DNA from: Rugosibacter sp. | GTDB lineage: Bacteria > Pseudomonadota > Gammaproteobacteria > Burkholderiales > Rhodocyclaceae | Direction: 5' to 3' | Assembly: GCA_023257495.1 (NCBI GenBank) | Contig: JALRCC010000191.1 | Coordinates: forward strand, 1 to 9,167 | Length of the DNA stretch: 9,167 nucleotides | In this document: in pieces, positions 5,964 through 9,167 of the stretch | How positions within the stretch are numbered: the first letter of the stretch is position 1 | How the letters are laid out: the number at the start of each line of letters is the position of its first letter | The notes under the pieces: model-generated | What the model saw: only the letters and a program-made list of their open reading frames with translations | Told to the model about the DNA's origin: nothing | Databases searched by the model: none | Made by a program: the position numbers and the translations under genes

Positions 5964-6416
5964 TCAGCTTTGTGTCCACGGCAGGCCCGCATGACGCCAA
6001 CCATCGGTTTGATTGCGCTGACCGTTGGCATCTTTATCGCCCTCAAACCCTTCGAGGATGTTGTAGCAAGCGGGGTAGCCTGCGGCAGAAGCGGCTTGGG
6101 CCGCCGCGCTGGAACGTGCGCCGGAGCGGCATAAAAACATGAGCAGGGAATCACTGGTGATAGCGTGCTGCAATGTTTGCATAAAATCGGGATTGGGTTG
6201 CATGCCCGGATAGGTTGCCCATTCGATTTCTATGGCTTCCGGCACGCGCCCTACCCAGTCACGCTCGGCACGCGTACGCACGTCAATAATGGCCGCATTG
6301 GGTGCAAGCTGGCGAACTTCATTCGCTTCTTGCGGTGTCATGGCTCCAGCGTAAGGAAGTTGCAGCTTGGCTGCGCGCGCCTGCGCTAAAGTAAGAATCT
6401 CGTTCAGTCGTCCCAT
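5964..6416 (-). CDS. Rhodanese-like domain sulfurtransferase
   Basis: This is a 150-residue single-domain rhodanese. Residues 26-50 contain the opening MTPQEANEV and IIDVRTRAE (CH2-type aspartate strand); the active-site loop is CRSGAR (residues 96-101, Cys96 as persulfide carrier) preceded by a hydrophobic strand; residues 120-148 hold NILEGFEGD and the end RHAGLPW. The six-residue loop is typical of sulfur-specific rhodaneses rather than the seven-residue Cdc25 phosphatase type. The acceptor is unknown. Its position just upstream of nadA, which needs an iron-sulfur cluster, suggests a link to sulfur delivery, but that is only inference. It has no signal peptide. The ATG at 6416 follows a GGGG run about 10 nt upstream. 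It is the first gene of the minus-strand train, and its promoter should lie in the 100-bp divergent gap. Confidence 0.9.
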   Translation of the reverse strand: MGRLNEILTLAQARAAKLQLPYAGAMTPQEANEVRQLAPNAAIIDVRTRAERDWVGRVPEAIEIEWATYPGMQPNPDFMQTLQHAITSDSLLMFLCRSGARSSAAAQAASAAGYPACYNILEGFEGDKDANGQRNQTDGWRHAGLPWTQS

Positions 6417-6450
6417 GATAAGAAGCCCCGGTTAAAATAGGAAAATTGGT

Positions 6451-6456
6451 AGTATA
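6451..6456 (-). promoter_or_regulatory. Candidate -10 box of the minus-strand gene train
   Basis: On the minus strand, TATACT matches five of six bases of the sigma-70 -10 consensus, 34 nt before the rhodanese ATG. The matching -35 region (around TGAAAA) is poor. The 100-bp gap 6417-6516 must also hold the promoter of the divergent transporter gene, where TAAAAT (6433-6438) is a possible -10 box without a good -35. Confidence 0.35.
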
Positions 6457-6516
6457 GCTTTCCACCCGGCACACTTTTCACTTGCCTTACAGAGGCAGCT
6501 TTTAGGTACTTCGACC

Positions 6517-7686
6517 ATGCTACGCGGAACCCACGATCCATTGCACCGTCACGCTCCAGATGCCAGTCAGCGGTTTGTTGAAGGGCAGCGCATTACGTGG
6601 GTCAGTGTCGGGGTGAATCTGGTGCTCACCGCGATGCAGATGATTGTCGGCTTCATCGCGCACTCGCAAAGCTTAATGGCGGATGCGTTGCATACATTTG
6701 CAGACATCATTTCAGATGGATTTGTTTTGTATGCGAATCGCAAAGGGGCAGAAGCGGCGGATGATGCTCACCCGTATGGTCATGGCCGTTATGAAACGGC
6801 AGCGTCTTTAGTATTGGGGTTGTTGTTGGCGGGTACGGGCCTTGGTATTCTGATTTCGGCAGCCGGGCGTCTGTCGAATCTGGATCACCTGCCCCCCGTC
6901 GGCGTGGCAGCCATGTGGGCAGCGCTATTCACACTGGCGGCCAAAGAAGGCCTCTTTCGCTACATGTTGGGTATCGCAGAGCGCTTGCGCTCACCCATGC
7001 TCGTGGCCAATGCCTGGCATGCCCGTGCTGATGCACTTTCTTCATTAGTCGTGGCCGCAGGTATTGGGGGCGCGCTACTCGGCTTTAATTTTGCGGATGG
7101 TGTCGCCGCGATTGTTGTTGGTGCCATGATTGTGCGTGCCGGGTTTCGTTTTGCATGGGAAGCCTTGCGTGAGCTCATTGATACAGGGCTATCCGCAGAA
7201 GAGGTCGCCGCTATTCGACAGACGGTCGTGTCCACCCCTGGGGTGCTGGGTCTGCATGAGTTGCGCACGCGACACATGGCGCATCAGGTGTTGGTAGACG
7301 CACATGTGCAGGTTGATCCGCACATTAGTGTTTCAGAAGGTCACTGGATTGCTGAAACGGCTCGTAACAGTGTGCTTGAAAAGCATGCCGAAGTGCTGGA
7401 CGTATTGGTGCATGTGGACGCCGAGAATGATATTTCCGGCAATGCGTCATTGAAACTCCCCGCCCGGTCATTATTGTTGGCGCATCTGCGCGATTTGCTT
7501 GGTTGCGAGCCGCCACATTTTGAGCGTACCGTATTGCATTATTTGGGGGATCGGGCGGAAGCTGAAGTGGTTCTCTCGCCGAGTTATTTGACCGAAGCAG
7601 GTTTGGAGTTGGATGACATAAAGCGTCGATTGATAACAGCGTTACCGGCGGATCCCTTGTTTTCCAAAGTGCGCATCCGCCAATAA
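6517..7686 (+). CDS. Cation diffusion facilitator (CDF) metal efflux transporter
   Basis: This is a 389-residue CDF protein with about six membrane helices between residues 25 and 215. Both halves of the metal site are present as HxxxD: His59/Asp63 in helix 2 (ALHTFAD) and His168/Asp172 in helix 5 (AWHARAD). The loop after helix 2 has the family's HPYGHGRYE (residues 85-93). Residues 225-305 form the usual ferredoxin-like cytoplasmic domain, with histidines at 262-300. Residues 310-389 go past the roughly 300-residue length of FieF-type proteins and form an extra C-terminal segment. The protein should export divalent metal by proton antiport; Zn, Co, Fe, Mn or Ni cannot be told apart here. 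The start is the ATG at 6517, with weak AGG at 6504-6506. It is divergent from the rhodanese gene, and its stop is 3 nt from the glnA enhancer. No terminator is visible, so transcripts may run into the glnA leader. Confidence 0.92.
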   Translation: MLRGTHDPLHRHAPDASQRFVEGQRITWVSVGVNLVLTAMQMIVGFIAHSQSLMADALHTFADIISDGFVLYANRKGAEAADDAHPYGHGRYETAASLVLGLLLAGTGLGILISAAGRLSNLDHLPPVGVAAMWAALFTLAAKEGLFRYMLGIAERLRSPMLVANAWHARADALSSLVVAAGIGGALLGFNFADGVAAIVVGAMIVRAGFRFAWEALRELIDTGLSAEEVAAIRQTVVSTPGVLGLHELRTRHMAHQVLVDAHVQVDPHISVSEGHWIAETARNSVLEKHAEVLDVLVHVDAENDISGNASLKLPARSLLLAHLRDLLGCEPPHFERTVLHYLGDRAEAEVVLSPSYLTEAGLELDDIKRRLITALPADPLFSKVRIRQ

Positions 7687-7688
7687 TT

Positions 7689-7705
7689 AGCACTAATATG
7701 GTGCA
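7689..7705 (+). promoter_or_regulatory. NtrC-type enhancer site 1 of glnA
   Basis: AGCACTAATATGGTGCA is a 17-bp dyad of GCAC-N7-GTGC form. As I recall the two high-affinity E. coli glnA NtrC sites, it differs from one of them (AGCACTATATTGGTGCA) at only two central positions. Its centre, 7697, lies about 138 bp upstream of the predicted glnA start. It begins just after the transporter stop codon. Confidence 0.85.
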
Positions 7706-7719
7706 AATATGGCGTACTC

Positions 7720-7736
7720 TGCACAAATAGCGTGCA
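7720..7736 (+). promoter_or_regulatory. NtrC-type enhancer site 2 of glnA
   Basis: TGCACAAATAGCGTGCA has perfect TGCAC/GTGCA arms with the same 7-bp centre spacing as site 1. Centres are 31 bp apart, close to three helical turns, so two NtrC dimers would bind the same face. The centre, 7728, is about -107. Confidence 0.8.
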
Positions 7737-7770
7737 GAAACAAACAACGAGTTCTGCTGGAGTCTTTGCA

Positions 7771-7799
7771 TTGACTTGTGGCACAATTCGCTGCGGTAT
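7771..7799 (+). promoter_or_regulatory. Possible weak sigma-70 promoter of glnA
   Basis: TTGACT (7771-7776) matches five of six bases of a -35 box. The facing -10 candidates CGGTAT (17-bp spacing) or GGTATT (18-bp) are poor. It could give basal glnA transcription under nitrogen excess, as glnAp1 does in enterics, but the support is thin. Confidence 0.3.
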
Positions 7800-7807
7800 T
7801 TTTAGGG

Positions 7808-7824
7808 TTGGCACAATTAGTGCT
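7808..7824 (+). promoter_or_regulatory. Sigma-54 (-24/-12) promoter of glnA
   Basis: TTGGCAC, five bases, then GTGCT: this fits TGGCAC-N5-TTGCW with one mismatch and the invariant 12-bp offset between GG (7810-7811) and GC (7822-7823). Transcription should start near 7835, giving a 75-nt leader. NtrC bound at 7689-7736 would activate it by looping. Supports nitrogen-limited induction of glnA. Confidence 0.88.
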
Positions 7825-7896
7825 AAAAAAGCTACACCCGTATGGATGGCTGTAATTTTTTCGCTTTAATTTTTAGTGTTATCTGGTGTTATTTTT

Positions 7897-7903
7897 AGGA
7901 GAG
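7897..7903 (+). promoter_or_regulatory. Ribosome binding site of glnA
   Basis: AGGAGAG lies 6 nt before the ATG at 7910. It is the strongest Shine-Dalgarno sequence in the window, fitting a highly expressed gene, and it fixes the start codon. Confidence 0.85.
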
Positions 7904-7909
7904 CAATTC

Positions 7910-9167
7910 ATGAGCCCCAAGGACGTACTTAAGCTGGTTGAAGAAAAGGAAGTTCGTTTCGTTGATTTTCGTTTCACCGATACGCGTGGTAAAGAGCAGC
8001 ATGTCGGCGTGCCTATTTCAGCTTTTGGCATAGGCAAATTTGAAGACGGCCATGCGTTTGATGGTTCGTCCGTTGCGGGCTGGAAGGGTATTCAGGCGTC
8101 CGACATGATTTTGATGCCAGATGCTGGCTCTGCCTATATCGATCCCTTCATGGATGAAACCACACTGGTGCTGACGTGTGATGTGGTTGAGCCTGCTGAT
8201 GGCAAAGGTTACGATCGTGACCCGCGCTCTATCGCCAAACGTGGCGAGGCTTATCTGAAATCTTCCGGCATTGGTGATACGGCTTACTTCGGCCCCGAAC
8301 CCGAATTCTTCATTTTCGACTCGGTTGAGTGGAAAGTCGATATGTCCGGCGCTTCTTGCAAAATCTTTTCTGAAGAGGCCGCTTGGGCATCGGCAGAGAA
8401 ATTTGAAGGCGGTAACACCGGTCACCGCCCGGCCGTTAAGGGCGGGTATTTCCCTGTACCGCCCGTTGATAGCCTCAACGACATTCGCGCGCAGATGTGT
8501 ATCGCGCTGGAAGCGTGTGGCGTGCCAGTGGAAGTGCATCACCATGAAGTGGCTACTGCCGGTCAGTGCGAAATCGGTACCGTGTTCAACACCCTGGTCA
8601 AGCGTGCAGATCAAACGCAGATTCTTAAATACATCGTGCATAACGTAGCCCACAGCTATGGCAAGACGGCAACCTTCATGCCCAAACCCATCGTTGGTGA
8701 TAATGGTTCTGGCATGCACGTGCATCAGTCAATCTGGAAAGATGGCAAAAACCTGTTTGCAGGTAACGGCTACGCAGGATTGTCCGACTTTGCACTGTAT
8801 TACATCGGCGGCATTATCAAGCACGCTCGTGCACTGAACGCCATCACCAATCCGCTGACCAACTCTTACAAGCGTCTGGTGCCGGGTTACGAAGCTCCAG
8901 TGAAACTGGCTTACTCTGCCCGTAACCGCTCTGCCTCGATTCGTATTCCTTACGTGCAGTCTGATAAGGCCCGTCGTATCGAAACTCGCTTCCCTGATCC
9001 GGGTGCAAACCCCTACCTGTGCTTTACCGCACTGATGATGGCAGGCTTGGACGGTGTGCAGAACAAGATTCACCCGGGCGATCCTGCTGACAAGAATCTG
9101 TATGACTTGCCACCCGAAGAAGATGCAAAGATCCCAACCGTTTGCTCAGGCCTTGAACAGGCGTTGG
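7910..9167 (+). CDS. glnA: Glutamine synthetase type I, 3'-truncated by window edge
   Basis: The frame is open from the ATG at 7910 to the end of the window: 419 codons of an expected 470 or so. Glutamine synthetase makes glutamine from glutamate, ammonia and ATP, as a cytosolic dodecamer. Visible motifs are DGSS (residues 51-54), the metal-binding GPEPEFF (Glu130, Glu132), [13 protein letters not shown] (210-222), NGSGMHVH (265-272), the ADP/glutamate-contact segments NRSASIRIP (339-347) and [10 protein letters not shown] (355-364), and NLYDLPPEE near the end. Tyr398 (counting Met as 1) in that last motif aligns with the E. coli adenylylation site Tyr397, so control by GlnE is expected. This is the beta subtype (GSI-beta) of proteobacteria. 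Expression should come from the sigma-54/NtrC region just upstream. glnL-glnG (ntrBC) may follow outside the window. Identity is certain. Confidence 0.98.
   Translation, partial: MSPKDVLKLVEEKEVRFVDFRFTDTRGKEQHVGVPISAFGIGKFEDGHAFDGSSVAGWKGIQASDMILMPDAGSAYIDPFMDETTLVLTCDVVEPADGKGYDRDPRSIAKRGEAYLKSSGIGDTAYFGPEPEFFIFDSVEWKVDMSGASCKIFSEEAAWASAEKFEGGNTGHRPAVKGGYFPVPPVDSLNDIRAQMCIALEACGVPVEVHHHEVATAGQCEIGTVFNTLVKRADQTQILKYIVHNVAHSYGKTATFMPKPIVGDNGSGMHVHQSIWKDGKNLFAGNGYAGLSDFALYYIGGIIKHARALNAITNPLTNSYKRLVPGYEAPVKLAYSARNRSASIRIPYVQSDKARRIETRFPDPGANPYLCFTALMMAGLDGVQNKIHPGDPADKNLYDLPPEEDAKIPTVCSGLEQAL

Noticed and set aside
3357..5993. Identical 18-bp strings at 3357-3374 and 5976-5993.
   Set aside because: Both are in frame in unrelated proteins and encode HAGLPW (YbhP and the rhodanese). 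In each family a similar motif is plausible at that position, so convergent coding is likelier than a mobile repeat.
7325..7786. Minus-strand open frame of 153 codons covering the transporter end and the glnA enhancer.
   Set aside because: It overlaps the transporter coding sequence and both NtrC sites, and shows no recognisable domain.
7779..7794. A second -24/-12 promoter at 7779-7794.
   Set aside because: The GG to GC offset is one base longer than the invariant 12 bp, so it should not function as a sigma-54 promoter. It is reported only as part of the direct repeat.
8018..8725. Minus-strand open frame of 235 codons.
   Set aside because: It is antisense to glnA, which is conserved throughout. 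Long antisense frames are common opposite highly expressed genes with biased codons.
1..9167. CRISPR arrays, tRNA or rRNA genes, and insertion-sequence transposases.
   Set aside because: I found no regularly spaced repeats, no cloverleaf-like segments and no transposase motifs on either strand.

Overview
The window looks like chromosomal DNA from a proteobacterium, most probably a betaproteobacterium. This is inferred from three things: the GlnA sequence type, the enteric-like NtrC/sigma-54 control of glnA, and the ybhP-clsB gene pair. I cannot name a genus from sequence alone. It splits into an accessory left end (about 1-1550) and a housekeeping remainder.

Accessory end. The 3' part of a trypsin-like serine protease gene (1-508) ends before a strong bidirectional terminator (608-641). 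A type II toxin-antitoxin module follows (829-1432): a BrnT/DUF497-like toxin, then an overlapping CopG-like antitoxin. The module lies between two direct copies of a 54-bp dispersed repeat (670-723 and 1443-1496, 46/54 identical, no gaps). A third partial copy lies inside the next lipoprotein gene, and a fourth, weaker one lies at the nadA/yhhQ junction. The 320-bp gap at 509-828 holds the terminator, the first repeat and a small dyad upstream of the toxin. I see no gene in it.

Minus-strand gene train (6416 down to 1553). Six genes point the same way with gaps of 28, 33, 11, -4 and 62 nt: a rhodanese-domain protein, nadA (quinolinate synthase), yhhQ (queuosine precursor transporter), ybhP (EEP-fold hydrolase), clsB (cardiolipin synthase) and an NlpC/P60 lipoprotein. 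ybhP and clsB overlap by ATGA and are probably translationally coupled. The set mixes sulfur transfer, NAD synthesis, tRNA modification, phospholipid synthesis and peptidoglycan hydrolysis. It may be one operon, but the genes do not form one pathway.

Right end. Divergent from the rhodanese gene is a plus-strand CDF-family metal efflux transporter (6517-7686). Its stop codon is followed within 3 nt by the glnA control region: two NtrC-type enhancer sites centred 31 bp apart, then a canonical -24/-12 sigma-54 promoter and a 75-nt leader to glnA (7910 to the window end, truncated). The predicted geometry (-138, -107, leader 75 nt) nearly matches E. coli glnAp2. The adenylylation tyrosine of GlnA is conserved. 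Nitrogen control here should therefore work through both transcription and covalent modification.

The best leads are the dispersed repeat family bracketing the toxin-antitoxin module, an attC-like fold at the antitoxin 3' end, and the glnA promoter layout. I found no clear evidence of a wholly new multi-gene system.
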